A stretch of 64,000 nucleotides of DNA from Pyrenopolyporus hunteri (GCA_902806595.1 CADCXC010000037.1:2728001-2792000); one strand, 5' to 3'. Positions 24,079 through 36,239 are shown, numbered from the stretch's first letter. A program made the numbers and translations. Notes: generated by a model from the sequence alone, not told the origin.

Positions 24079-25235
24079 TCACCGACGAGGCGTATCAACC
24101 CGGACCAAAACCTTACGATCCAACTTCCTCTTGACAGCGCCCAACACGACTTTCAAAATGCCGTCAGCCGTGAGCGTCGGGCGGTCCGAGCGATCCGCGG
24201 CGTTAAACGTAGCCGTATCCACCATATCGCGGATGCTCTCGCGGCGGCACAGCTCGTCGTCGAGCTCGCGCAGGGCCTTCGTGGCGCCGGGGTCGCGGCC
24301 GACCTGGAAGAACTGGACGCCGACCTGGTGCGGCGGGGCACCGAGGGCGTCGAGCCGCCTAGCGGCCGCGGCGATGATCTCGCCGGGCTCGTCGGTGGGC
24401 TGGCCGTCCGTGACGACGATGACGTTGATGGGGCGCGCGGCGTAGACGTCGCCGCCGGAGCGGCGCACGCGCGCCTCGTAGTGCGCCAGGTACGCGCGCA
24501 GGATGTGGTCGAGGCGCGTGCCCGTCGGCGTCGCGCGGCTCGGCCGCACCACCGAGAACAGGTCCGTGACCAGCCGCGCGTCCCTCAGCCCGAGGTAGCC
24601 CGTGCCCGCGGCGCCGCGCGACGCGTCCCCCCGGTCCGCCGTCCGGTGGTTCAGGAAGTACACGTCGACCCCGTCCTCGTCCCGCTCCACGCAGATCGGC
24701 ACGAGCGCCGCCACCGCCGCCTGCGTCTCGGCCCACCGCCCCTCCGCCTTCATCGACAGCGAGTCGTCGATCAGGAAGATGGTGTTGAACTCCCGCAGGA
24801 AGGCGTACTGGTCGTCGGCGGAGGCCGCGGCTTCCGCGGACACGTCTCCGGATGCTCCGGCTTGTGCCTGCGCGATGGCGTTGGGGGTGACTGGGATGAG
24901 GTGATTCGTGTTAGACTTCTTCCATTGTCTGCTTGGCTTGGCTAAAGCACCTAGCTATAGAGGGTTGGGGGGGACTCACGTGATGCAAACGCGGAGGCGT
25001 CAGCGCTCGGCGAGTAGGGCGGCGGCGGGCTGTCGGGGCGCGGGGAGCGCGAGAATAGGCCGCCGCTGAAAATGGAGCGCGATTGCCGCTCGCCTGACGA
25101 CTCGTTTCCGCTGCGCTGGCTACGCCCGCTAAGTGATCGGCGCAGGGAGGAGAGCCCCGAGGAGCGGCTCCGCGTGGAGCCGCCTGTGGGGTTCGGGCTC
25201 AGGTGGCCGCCGTCGCTTTCGAAGGGATTACCCAT
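24079..25235 (-). CDS. von Willebrand factor A domain protein
   Basis: Exons 25235-24980 and 24890-24079 (minus strand) give 355 residues. Exon 1 encodes a Ser/Arg/Pro-rich disordered N terminus starting MGNPFES. Exon 2 holds one VWA domain: the MIDAS motif appears as FLIDDSLSM, with the later metal-binding Thr in PTGTRLD and Asp in VVTDGQPT. No signal peptide or membrane segment is seen, so it is likely a cytosolic member of a common fungal VWA family whose role is not known to me. The domain predicts metal-dependent protein binding. An ATG at 25439 in the same frame would add 68 Gln/Ser-rich residues; I chose 25235 for its better context and family-like start. The last exon is strongly GC-rich. 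The intron (24979-24891) joins in frame. Confidence 0.82.
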
Positions 25236-26863
25236 TGCGGAGTTCTGCGTTTGTTGTTGTTGTCGCTGTTGGTGTCGTTGTTGATATTGATGTGGTTGAT
25301 GTCTGCAGCCTGTGTATCGGCATTGGCTGGTGCAATTCGGTGTTTGAAGGAAGGATGAGGAATACGAGGAGGAGGAATGCGCTGAGTGTTGCGACTGTGG
25401 TCCTAGACAAAGGGGCGAGGTCAAAAGGATGGAGGTCATAGCTTATAAGTAAGTTAAGTTAGGTTGGTCCCGATCTGGAGTCGATTCTGAGTCAGGGTTT
25501 GCTACCGCTGTGTAGGTAGGTTTTAGCTTCGGTTCAAGAAGCAAACAGACTCGAGGCTTTTCACGAATCGTTTGCTCTTTTTTAAACACCTCTATGTCTG
25601 AGTCGCTCGTCGGTGTAAGGGTGATTATATTTGATACTACAACTGTCGAACTCAAGAGCCCATAGTATAACTGCTGATTGCAAGGCACGTATATTTTATG
25701 GTTCGTCCACTTGTTGGTTGAATGGACGAACTGCTTCGCTCTCTGGATCTTTTATCCACATACCAACAGGACCGGAAGCCCTTACTTTCTTATATTCATA
25801 GGTTAATATTATCTACTTCAAGCTTGATACTCAGTGTTCTTACCAGGCGCTTATCCAAGATTCTATGGTGATCATTGATGTTTGCCCTAAGGTCTGCCTT
25901 GCGCAACCGCGCATTTGTACATGGACGTAGGCGAAATAAAACCATAGCATTATGTATAGAATATAGACCTTAATTCTATAATTGCGGTTAGTTTCGTCTC
26001 ACATCACAACTGCGTAGAGTAGAGAGGGATAGCGCTTCGGGTTACTTTCTCTTCTCATAGTGGCTGTGTGTGTATAATGACTTATGAAGGGAAAGCATTT
26101 GGCGGCATAAAGGGGGGCTTGGCCTATATGTACTGTATAGCCTCATCACTGCCCAAGGCAGAATCGCTGCTATTGGTTTCAGCCGCCCCAGCCACTCACA
26201 GCTCGCCTCCGTTTTACGACAAGGGGCTAAAAGATTGGCGGGTGCGTTGCGTACCTACCTAGGCACCTTACCCGATCCCGGAAGTTATACTACTGCGACC
26301 ATCTTATAAACAGCGTGAAGGCCGATTCCCGCCGACCCTAAGTTTAATCACGGCGGCGATAATTGTGAGTTGCATCCTCATCGGCGGTGCTTACGGCGAA
26401 GTATGCAGGTATCTCGCTTGTAAGGCATACATGTACGGGGGCGTTCGGCCGGACTTCGGGCAATCCCCTTCGCACTTCGGTGTTGCCATCATACGGATCC
26501 ATGTCTCTTTTAGGAAGATTATTACCCATCGAGGGAGAAGCTATCGGAGGATCATCACCTGATATGTCTAGAAGCTATCGCCTTCCCGTCACTAAGAAGG
26601 AGGAAGAAGACGCGTGATCGTTAAAGCCTAGCCTCGCCTCATCTTGTCTCATCCGGCTTCTTGCGCGCGCTTATCTCCGGGCCTGACCCGACCATTTTTG
26701 GAGCCTATACGGCTATGTCCTGTCCTGACCTGTCCAGCTGTCTCGCCCCTAAACCGTGAAACTGCAAAAGTCCGCGACTTAATGATAAGTAATACATGAT
26801 AAGCCTCCGACTCCCCCACCTGTGCCATCCCGTCTCAAGTCATCATCTCAGGTTGATAGCTTT
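25236..26863. other. Intergenic region upstream of the VWA gene
   Basis: No gene was supported. The CAA/GTT-rich stretch at 25240-25320 is probably leader of the VWA gene (minus strand). Open frames near 26344-26617 exist on both strands, but neither has recognisable family sequence or clear splice partners. Confidence 0.4.
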
Positions 26864-29800
26864 TCAGCCCCAAAGGGGCGCCGTGACTTCTACAGCCCGC
26901 TCGAGGACAGCCTTGACCCTGTCGCCGAATGCCTTGTGGTTGCACTCGACCTCCAAGTCCTCGAGCCAAACTGTGGCTACCATCTTGTCTACCTTGATCA
27001 TCACGCCGGGGACGGGGATTCCTATCTTGTGGAGCCGCTCGAGCTCCGTCTCTCGACGTAGTGCCATGAGCCGTTCCTCCTCTTCGCCGTCGTCCGACAA
27101 TTCCATAGATGCGTCCGAAGCGGCGTCCTCGTCCTCGCCCTTGTCCGACTTCTTGGGCTTCTTATCACCGACCGTAGACGGCAATTTAGGGTCCGAGACG
27201 GGGGTCAGGGCCTCGGCGCCGAATTGGGCTTCGAGGAAGAGGAATAGGCGTGATAGTCGCTCCTCCGGCGTCAGGTTGGCGTGTGGGTTGCGGTCCGGTA
27301 GCTCGTGGGAATGGGAATGGGAATGGGAATGCTTGCTTGCGGATCCTATTAGAACGTGTTAGCAAAAGAAAAAGAAAAGAAAAAAAAGAGCATATTTTAG
27401 TTAGGCTGAACAGTGGCGTCTCGCTTACGTTTTACAGCAGCAGGGCTGCTCTCGACAGATAATAGAACTTCCATTACGGCGTCGGCGATGCCGTCGTTGA
27501 GCATGGTGCCTTCCCACTCCAATTCCACCTCGCCGTTGCTGCGATATCGCACCGTGATGCAGCCCATGACCAGGTACGCCGCCACGAGCTGGGCGACTTC
27601 TTCGTCAGCTTCTTCCATTTTGCCATCCCCGTTCGCCTCTCCGTTATCCTGGCTCTCCTTTCGGTTCTTGGTCTCTGGGAGCTCTTCGATGCTGCCAAAC
27701 GTGCCTTCGAGCCCCCATTTGATAAGGTCGATGCCTGCCGCGCTCAACGTAAATCGCTGGCGACACACGATCGTGGAAGTCGTGAGGCCGGCATATTCGC
27801 GTAGGTCTTCTGGATCCATTAGCGACATCTTGAAATCGTTCTGGACAATAACGCCAGCGATTAATCCGACGTTCTGGTCGTCGGGTGCCGGTAGCTGCTT
27901 CGGAAGAGGTATGGACGCGAGTTTGCCAACTACTTTAGCTATCTTGACTGTCTTGAACGGAATCCGCAGTTCCTCGCAGTTTCTAGGGCTAAAAACCTTG
28001 ACCTTTTCTGCCTTCCCCGCATTTAGAGATAATAATTTAGACTTTAGGCGCATCATGTTGTGTTGTTCGCCGTGTACCAAGATCTGGTGGGGGTTAGCAA
28101 ACAACGGTTGTTACGGACTACGGCATGCGTGACTTACCACCACCGGGGCTCCCACTTCCTCAATAAAGTCCTTATTCTCTTGGCCGTCAACGTGTGCGGC
28201 AAAGGAGTACTCAGCAACGCTACATCTCCGTGGTATCATCACTTTCTCGCTATCGGCGCCTGGGGCCCTCCGGACGGCATTCACATTCCTCGACATGACA
28301 GCCTGGATCTGATCAGGCTCCTGAACGATATGCTTAGCCATCGTGCCTTCGACACTATAACCCGTGATGATAACCCCGTTCTTCTCGTTCGGCGCCCACC
28401 TCTCCAGAAGTTCTCTGCTGACTCCATTCTGTAGCATACCAGGACTGGCTAGCATTACACAACTGCCGACATCCTCGAATCTGTCAAGGTTCTTGAGGGA
28501 TCTAATGAACTTGAAATCCCAAGGTCCGCCTTTGCCCGCGCCGTCCCCCGAGGCTTCAGCTTCCGCCATTCGCTCTCGGAACAAACGCTTGATATTCTCG
28601 TTCATGGCACCGACATAGGTCTGATACACGACCATACACTTTCGCGCCAGGTTGCTGGCGTAATAGATGGGGATTTTTTGGAACTCTGGATGTTTGCCCC
28701 AGTACTCGTCCAGGATCAGCAGCAGCTCCTGCGCCCTACCTAGAGCGAACACGGGCATCAAGACACGTCCACCCCGATTGAGGATGCCGGTGATTGACTT
28801 CATCAACGCTTGTTCCCTCTCCAACCTCGGCACGTGTGTAGAGACTCCGTAGGTAGACTCTGTGATGAGGACGTCGATCTTAATGCCTCTGGGAACTTCT
28901 GCCGAAACCAGATGGCGATCCTGCTCTCGAGAGTAGTCGCCCGTGAAGAATATGTTTAACCCAGCGATCTCTATCAGAAACATGGCGGCGCCTAATACGT
29001 GGCCGGCGGGATAGGGCGTGATTCTGATAGACGAGATAGTATGGGTCGTGTGGTAGTCGATGGCCTCGATCTGAGGGAAGGTATTTAGATGGTCTTGCTC
29101 CGTGTACACGGGCTGGGACGTAGGGTTAGAGGAGGTGTTGCCGACCCGGACGCTGTCCTGGATGAGCCATTTGTAGATAGCCTTGGTCGGATGTGTCATG
29201 AAGACCCTGCCTCGGAAGTTGGTCTTTGCTAGAACGTAGGGAAGAGACGCAGCGTGGTCTATGTGGAAACTTGTTGATATTAGCATGCTTCTCGGGTTAT
29301 ATCGAATGCAAGCTAGAGCCTAGAGTTAAGAGAGATAGTGTGCTATTGCGACGGATGTATCACGGCAATCAAGGGGTGCTACCGGTTGGGTGACGAAGCA
29401 ATGTCTTATATTTGATAGCTTAGTACATGAGAATAAAGTCGTAATCATCCACAGACATGTAGGCGTAAGATCACGGTATAAAGCACATAGTAAATGGTAG
29501 CCCCTGCTTATGGTCGTGGGAGAACGTCACCCTCCGCCCCAACCAATACAAAGCCCTCGATCATCGATGACTATATCGTACGACGGGGATGGGAAGGTTG
29601 CACTTACTGGCTAATAAGGAGGACATCGACAGTGCTTAGGTCGAAGTCGTCGAAGAAGGGCAGAGCAGCGAGACCATCGTAGGCCGGGTGTTGGCCAGCA
29701 TCGAGCTATAGGCATATGGGTTAGCAACCGACCGATAGTAGGATCGAGGGCGGAGAGGAGGAATAAGGCTCTGCAGAGACTTACCATGACAGTCTTTCCC

Positions 29801-29937
29801 TTGTATTGTATGATATGACACGATCGGCCAACTTCATTTCCACCTCCCAAGCAGAGGAACATCAACTCGTCGGAGGGATCTACCGGCTCATCATCAGGAG
29901 ATGAGGCCATTGCCGAGGCCTTTCGCTTCGATGCCAT
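26864..29937 (-). CDS. ysh1: Endoribonuclease Ysh1 (CPSF73), pre-mRNA 3'-end processing
   Basis: Five exons on the minus strand: 29937-29785, 29705-29608, 29269-28138, 28083-27429 and 27345-26864, giving 839 residues. The metallo-beta-lactamase core has the zinc-binding motif HFHIDH at residues 84-89, with its first His codon split by intron 2, and later GHVLGAAMF and TGDYSRE. A beta-CASP domain (with PVFALGRAQELL) and the GYSVEGTMAK and VHGEQHNM motifs follow. The C-terminal CPF-binding region is Glu/Asp-rich and contains an HSHSHSHS run from a six-base repeat at 27305-27331. Ysh1 cuts pre-mRNA at the poly(A) site within the cleavage and polyadenylation factor. Intron 2 (29607-29270, 338 nt) is unusually long. 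The gene is head to head with TAF4. Confidence 0.94.
27305..27331. repeat. Coding hexamer repeat in Ysh1
   Basis: Just over four tandem copies of TGGGAA on the plus strand encode alternating His-Ser on the minus strand, directly after the last splice acceptor. It is a candidate length-polymorphic site. Confidence 0.8.
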
Positions 29938-31175
29938 GATGATGGTTACAGATGGGGGGTCAATTGGCGAAGGCCGTTCGAAGTGGCGCCTAAGAATTTG
30001 GGTTGGAGGACAATAGTAAAGGAATGTGGTAAAATCTAGATGAAATCTAGAGTATCAGTGCAGAGTTTGCCAATGGCGACTACACAATGGAAGTCAACTT
30101 AGGACAGGGGGGCATTGCGAGAAGTTATTTGCGCGTAGTTGATCGAGGTAGAAGCGGTTTGAAATCTGACCAATAGTTGAAAGAAACATGAAGGTGGAAA
30201 AGACAGAGGAAGGGTGCGAAATGATGAGAAGGGTATTGCGCAGTGGGCGGCAGGTACGTAATGCAGCCCGCGAAATGGAGGTAGTAGGTGCAGGTGCCTT
30301 GTATGTAGTGTGTGTTAGGTTGAGGGAGGTAGGCAGGTAGGTATGTGTAGATTAATTTAGCGCGTCGCGCGTACTGTAGTGACTGCTATGTGCCCACCTG
30401 GGTAGGTACTTATGTAAGGTACCTACATCCAGAATAGGTGGGGAATCTTGAGAAAAGAGCCTGGGATGAGGCTCTTGGGTCGGCATCTGGTTGATCCGGG
30501 CGTGGAAGGTAGGTACCTAGGTAGGTACCTATGAGCACAACTTTAGGTAATGTACGCTAAGACCAGGGCCTCAGTGGGAGTTTTAGGTTAGCTTAGGGTA
30601 GGTACCTCCTATATATATGTTCCCACCGTACGCAAGTTAGGTACCTAGGTTAGGTAGGTAGGTAGGTACCTAGGTACCTAGTACTGGGCCTGGTGTACGG
30701 TAGGTACAATGCTATAGTACATTTAGGAAGTGGGCCCGTGCGTGAGTGCAACACGAAATCTTTCCAATGGGGAAACAGCAGAAGCTTTTCTGTGTTCCTT
30801 GGAGTCTAAGATCGCCTCCTCATTCATCCCAAACATCTTCATCTATTACTAACCAAACCACCGCCCTCTCAACCCGACCCCCATTCCCTTATCAATTTCG
30901 AGTCTTCTCGGCATCGGAATCGTCGCCTTGAACCCGCCCTTCGGATAGACTATCGCGACGCCCCGTACCTCCCGCCCTCGGATGGGTTTCGACCAGTTGA
31001 TTGTGACAGGCTCTGTGCCTGTCCAGATTCAGAGAGCGTGTTGAGAAAAAAAGAAGAGGCCCGTCATCGCCCACAAATCGTCTCCAGCCGAGTAACCTCC
31101 TTCGAGACCATAAATCATTTCACCTCGCATCGATTCCGCGCGTTCTCCGCACCGTAGCAGAGTCACGTCGTCGTC
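29938..31175. promoter_or_regulatory. Shared divergent promoter region of ysh1 and taf4
   Basis: This 1.24-kb region separates the start codons of two divergently transcribed genes and contains no gene. It is dense in TAGGTACCTA/ACCTAGGT palindromic words, notably 30511-30531 and 30637-30682. The stretch before the TAF4 start (30800-31170) is CT-rich, like a leader. Specific transcription-factor sites cannot be assigned from the sequence alone. Confidence 0.5.
30511..30682. repeat. Cluster of TAGGTACCTA palindromic words
   Basis: Overlapping copies of the self-complementary decamer TAGGTACCTA and its relatives (GTAGGTAGGTACC, ACCTAGGT) are concentrated here. Similar clusters occur at 11010-11160, 45043-45072, 45595-45622, 56985-57020, 62651-62668, 62780-62800 and 63940-63965, always between genes. 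Confidence 0.7.
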
Positions 31176-33195
31176 ATGTCACACCCGCAACCGACCATGC
31201 CCCAGAGGCAGTTCTCGCCTCAGCAGCATTCTCCAAATCAGGCCTATCAACTGCCGCCTAATAAACGCGCCAGGCTATCGCCCGGGCCTCCCTCCAATCC
31301 AGGTTCTCCGTATCCGAATTACGCCCCGAGTCCCAGACCCACGACACCGGCGGCCCCCCCGATTACCTTACCGTCACCGGTTCCTCCTCCTCCTAATCAT
31401 GCTAATAATACCCAAGCGCCTTCGGGAACCTACAATACCCCATACCAACAGCCGAACGGCCGACCAACATCCGTCGGCATGACCCTCACAATGCCCACCG
31501 CCGCCGCGTCGACGCCACCACTAGTATCACCCCAACCGTTGACCCCGAGTGCTACTCATGCGCCTTATTCAAACGCTAAGCTCGCGCCAGTCCCCGCTGC
31601 TACGGCTGTCGGTGCATCTTTCACGTCACCAGCGCCTCCAGTTATTACTAACATGGGACCGCCGACCATCAACCCGGCAGGGTCCTTCTCGTCGGGCGAT
31701 ACGACGAGACAGACCACGAAACCCCAGTCAACAAAGGCAACTGTTGCATACGACGTGGATGACATGCTTATGGGTACCGGTATCGATCTAGAAGAGGAAG
31801 CGGAATACCTGAATAACCTAGAGCCACGCGGGTTTCTCGGTTACGCTCCCGGAGGGCCGGAGTCTTTGTACGGGGCGGGACCAGCTAACCAACCGGCTCA
31901 GCCCATCGGTGAGAAATCTCAGGAGGATTTCGCGGTGGAAAGCGCAGATCGAGTCTGGAACGAGGCGGCCGCACGGCTTGCTCGGACTAGATGCCAGGAG
32001 ATAAGCAGTCACCTGCTAGAACCTGGAGTGCTACATAAGCGGATGCAAGACACAGCCCAGAAGTTTGGCATAGGCTTGAACTTAGAGTTGAAGCCGGAGG
32101 GTGGGCGATTTATAGGGAAAATGGCAAGCCCCGCCGGTTCGAAACCAGAAATAAAGGTCCTGATTCAAAAAGCGCCGGATGGTAGCGTTGTTCAGACTCT
32201 CGGCTCGTTTATCCCTCCCGACGCGTACCTCGTTGACCAGATCGCGCTGCTCTCGTTAGGTACGAAGCAGCATCTGCGGGAATTGCTTGGCGATGCAAAT
32301 AGGATTGCCGCCACGCGACAGAAGAGCTCGCACGGGATAGTGCCCCCAGAATGGCTCGACGCGGCCGCCGTAGAGCCGGCCGGCGCGAACGGGGTCCAGG
32401 GCGACGGTCCGCGAACGGGTGAGGAGAGCGCGGTTAGCCCCCGCACAAACCCGCTCAAACGTATGGACCTCTCGATCCTGAAAATCCTACTTCCGCTCCG
32501 TGTATAATAACTAACCGGGCTTTCTAGGTTCGGCGGACAAGCTCAGCAACGGGTTACCGACTCCAGTCTCGGCAGCGCCTCCACCTAACCACATGGTGGA
32601 AGCCTTGATAGGTGCCGGGAAGGACGCGCGAAACGCGGAGGAGGGTCGGCTTAAGAAGCGATTGAAGCGCATGGAGAAGAGCACCGAGAAGGATAAGGAA
32701 GCTACGGACAGTACTTCGCGAGCCGGGTCCGTAGCTCCGGGCACGCCCGGATCGATAGCACCGGATTCGGGCGAGGTCAAGGCCCCCACGAAGAAGGAGA
32801 GCAAGAAGGCGGCCAAGCTAGCAGAGGCCAGTAGCACGACGGTGAATCAGACGCTGGGTCTGTTCGCCGGTGGTAAGAAGAAGAAATATTCGTGGATGAC
32901 GAATTCGGGAGGCGCAAGTAGCGAACCATCCACGCCTCGGCCCCAAGCCAGGGGCGCGCCGGGCACGCCCGGTCCCTCGGCCGCCGCTAGCAGTAACCGT
33001 CCGAGAGGTCCGCTCACGAAGGACGGCGTCACGCACCTCGGCCAGTTCCGCGAAGATTCGGATAAGGGAAAAAATATCCAACTCCGCGACTGGGTGGTCG
33101 TCCTGGAGGAGCGCGGCTTTGACCAGAAGTCATTGCAGCAGGCATACGATATTTTGGACAGGTCCAGCAAGGGTACGGTAGAGAGTACGTCGTGA
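31176..33195 (+). CDS. taf4: TFIID subunit TAF4
   Basis: Exons 31176-32460 and 32528-33195 give 650 residues. The first 180 residues are Pro/Gln/Ser/Thr-rich and disordered. The conserved TAF4 domain begins near YDVDDMLMGTGIDLEEE and continues through the histone-fold region that pairs with TAF12 (EISSHLLEPGVLHKRMQ), then IPPDAYLVDQIALLSLGTKQ. After a Lys-rich linker, the C-terminal segment ends in RDWVVVLEERGFDQKSLQQAY, the family's terminal helix. TAF4 is a core scaffold of TFIID in RNA polymerase II initiation. The intron at 32461-32527 is phase 1 with an AACTAAC branch site and restores the frame exactly. It is divergent from ysh1, so promoter recognition and 3'-end cleavage factors share one intergenic control region. 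Confidence 0.9.
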
Positions 33196-34196
33196 TCGTG
33201 GGTGAGCAGCTTTAAAGAGGAGACTTGCCGTCGCGGTAGGGTCGATCTCTCCCAAAGCTCGCTTGGTCTAGGATGACGGGCTTGACGAGACGGTTGGTTT
33301 CGGGTAGCACCGGGCCCTCTAGACATTTCACGTTGTATTAAGTATACATTTTCTACATTTCACAGCCAGGCGTTGGCACAAGAGGGCATTAGGAGGGGTT
33401 CGGTTGGCTTCTGCATTTTCTGGTTTCTCCCCCCCCGAATCGCCCGCCAACGCGGTCTCTAGCAGAAGGAGGGACGATGTACGAGGCTTGAGAGGTTTAA
33501 GAGAAGCGGCCTCGATAGTGTGCTTTCTCCCCAGGTGTGGTTGGCCTACAAGGGCCGGGTTAGGCGTCGTAGTAATCGCGGCCAGCTGTGCGGAAGAGTT
33601 CGCAGGAAGGCAAGGCCAGAAAGGGATGATTCGGTAGCTCGAGCCTTTGCATAAGAATTAACTAGCGACTAGAACGCGGCGAGAATGGCCAGTTAAAACA
33701 AAAAGACGCATGGTCACACCTGTGAGATGCGAGTTTCTACAGACTAGATACATACCTACCTACAGTACTATATGATAATACGTGATTCCCCACGAGAAAG
33801 CGAGAGATATACTTAACTCGAACTTGAACTTTAGACGGAACCTCGTAGAGCTTTAGCATTGGCCTCGACTTTAACCCGGTTGGTGAGTCGTCGGGCGGAA
33901 GTGGGGAATGGATGAATGAGAGTTGAGGTTATCCGACCCCGATGATTTGACATCACGTCAAGAATCCTCCGAGTGGCTCGATCCATTTATTCCCCGGCTT
34001 TCTTTTTTTTCGCTTTCCCCTCTCCGGCATACTACACAGCCGGAAACTCACGGTTGATCAGGTATTACGTGGGTGTCGTCAGGCTATCATATTTTTATAT
34101 TATCACTCATCGATCATTTTCCCACGATCTCTGTGCGCCACCCCCCTATACAGGCGTACCCGCGAATTGTTAAGAGTCCCTAGGAGTCTTTGGAAA
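33196..34196. other. Intergenic region between TAF4 and nitrilase genes
   Basis: No gene was recognised. The first 150 bases are probably TAF4 3' UTR. T-rich and CT-rich stretches at 33990-34030 may belong to the nitrilase promoter. Confidence 0.4.
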
Positions 34197-36239
34197 ATGG
34201 CTAAAGCGGTACGATTGAAACACCACCATCACCACCACCACCAGCCCTCTTTATGAATTTCAGGGGAAGGAGAATGAGAATGGAGACCAAATTGGATAGC
34301 TGTTCGAAACGCGTCTAGGCAAATACGTATAGCTAACGTACTCAATCGCGAACCGATATAGGCAGTGGGCCAGATATGCTCGTCCCACCGGATCACCCAG
34401 AACCTTGAGCAGTGTATCAAGCTTGTCGAACGGGCCGCGTCCGCGGGCGCAAAGGTACGCGAGAAACAATGAGTGCGAATCTCGGTTATTTACCCCGTGA
34501 GCTTAGGGTATTGGCGTATAATGGCAGTCCCTGAGTCTGCGGCCTACGCTCTATCTACTAGGTAGAAGACTCGAGTGAGAAGTCTCGAGACTGTATTCTC
34601 CTGAAGCTATTCCCATACCCCAAACTTGAGATACGGTTACCGCGTCCCTGAAATAGGATTTTATACCACATATCATACACGCAGCATAGATGTACAACAT
34701 CATCAACTTCCCTCGTTTATATCCACACGCACTCACCCCCTGTCTACCCGACCACTTCAACCAACTAACTCACCGCACAGGTCCTCTTCCTGCCCGAGGC
34801 ATCAGACTACATAGCCAGCACGAGGCAGGAATCCCTCTCCCTCGCCAAGCCCGTCGACACCTCTCCCTTCGTAGCGGGCCTACGCTCCGCGGCCGCGACG
34901 TACAAGCTGGCCGTGCACGTCGGGATCCACGTGCCCGTGTACGTCCAGCCGTCCCCCTCGCCCGCCAACCCGGTGCTATCCTCGACCCCCGTGCCGGAGC
35001 CCAAGACCGCCGCGCAGGCCGCGCAGGAGGCCCAAGCAGCAGCAGCCGCCGCCGCCGCCGCATCATCATCCTCATCTCAGGAAACTACCGCGGCGGGGGA
35101 AGTATCCGCGGCGACGCCGACGCAGCACCTCAAGCTATACAACCGCACCATCTTCATCCGCGCGGACGGCACGCTGGACCCGGCGGGCTCGTACGACAAG
35201 CTGCACCTGTTCGACTACGCCGAGGCGTCGCTGCGCGAGTCGGCGACGACGCAGGCCGGCTCGCGGTTCGCCCCGCCCTTCGACTCGCCCGTCGGCCGGC
35301 TGGGGAGCCTGATCTGCTTCGACCTGCGCTTCCCCGAGGCCGCGCTGCACCTGACGACGCGCGGGCCCCCTCCCCCATCCACATCTCCGTCTCCGTCTTT
35401 CGCATCTCCATCCGCGTCGTCCCCTTCCTCCACCCGATCCGCCCCCTCCGCGCCGTCTTCCCCCTCCCAGCCCCGTTCCGCGCGCGGTACGCAGCAGCAG
35501 AGGGGCGGGAAGGAGACGGCAGGGGGGGAGGCCGGGAAAAAGGGGCAAAACTGGCGACCGGCCCAGATCCTGCTGTACCCGAGCGCCTTCACGGTGCCGA
35601 CGGGCCGGGCGCACTGGGAGACGCTGCTGCGCGCGCGCGCCATCGAGACGCAGTCGTGGGTCGTGGCCGCGGCGCAGGTCGGGAGGCACAACCCGCGGTC
35701 GTCGGGGCGGGTTAGTTACGGGCATAGCAGTATGTTATTTTTTTTTCTAACCTACCTACCTACCTAACCTACCTTCATATCCCTTATCCTTCTCACCAAC
35801 CTTACCCCTTGCCCCTTAGCTATTACTTATATGTACCATCTTCATTACCCCTTAACCGCACCTGAGTAGAAGGTGATGACTCCCTTACTAACCCAACTAA
35901 CCATCGCGCAGTGGTAGTCGACCCCTGGGGCCGCGTGGTCCTGGAGCTGAAAGGCGTGCGGGACCGGGACGGCAACGAGAACTACGACGCGGAGGAGGGC
36001 GCGGTCGGGGAGCTGGGCATCGTGGACATCGACCTGGACCAGTGGGAGAGGGTGCGCGCGCAGATGCCGCTTGTGCGAAGGACGTATGTTGACCTGTTTT
36101 CTGCTTCTCGCTGCATTCATTACCCTGCCTTGCCTTACTCTATTTTATCTTATCTATATTGTGTTTAAGATCGATTCAATGATGTCGATCACCCTTACTA
36201 ACTACTGTCTCTTTTAGGGATGTCTATCCGGAGGTATAA
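34197..36239 (+). CDS. Nitrilase-family amidase (Nit2-like) with low-complexity insertions
   Basis: Five exons: 34197-34208, 34362-34454, 34781-35729, 35912-36083 and 36218-36239, giving 415 residues. The catalytic triad is visible: Glu41 in LPEAS, Lys175 in YDKLHLFD and Cys214 in LICFDLRFPE. The conserved YPSAFTVPTGRAHWE block follows. The family includes omega-amidase and deaminated-glutathione amidase, which repair metabolite side products; I favour that role. Two insertions are unusual: an Ala/Ser-rich stretch of about 55 residues between the Glu and Lys motifs (34940-35125), and a Pro/Ser/Gly-rich stretch of about 64 residues after the Cys motif (35370-35560). Neither contains usable splice sites. 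The 12-nt first exon (MAKA) is supported by the branch site GCTAAC and acceptor at 34361, and the 22-nt last exon encodes the usual VYPEV-like end. The first exon is the least certain part. Confidence 0.82.

Noticed and set aside
24040..24945. 301-codon plus-strand open frame
   Set aside because: It is antisense to the VWA-domain exon, Arg/Val-rich, and arises from the GC-rich codon usage of the real gene on the minus strand.
26344..26617. Opposed small open frames upstream of the VWA gene
   Set aside because: Neither has a recognisable family, and the longest (26387-26617) starts without an ATG; the composition fits chance.
29270..29607. Extra coding exon inside the long ysh1 intron
   Set aside because: The protein sequence is continuous with the family across the intron (LLIS/HFHIDH), leaving no missing residues.
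34690..35715. 341-codon open frame in another frame of the nitrilase exon
   Set aside because: The overlapping frame contains the nitrilase catalytic motifs and correct splice phases; this one is an Arg/Pro/Ala-rich shadow.
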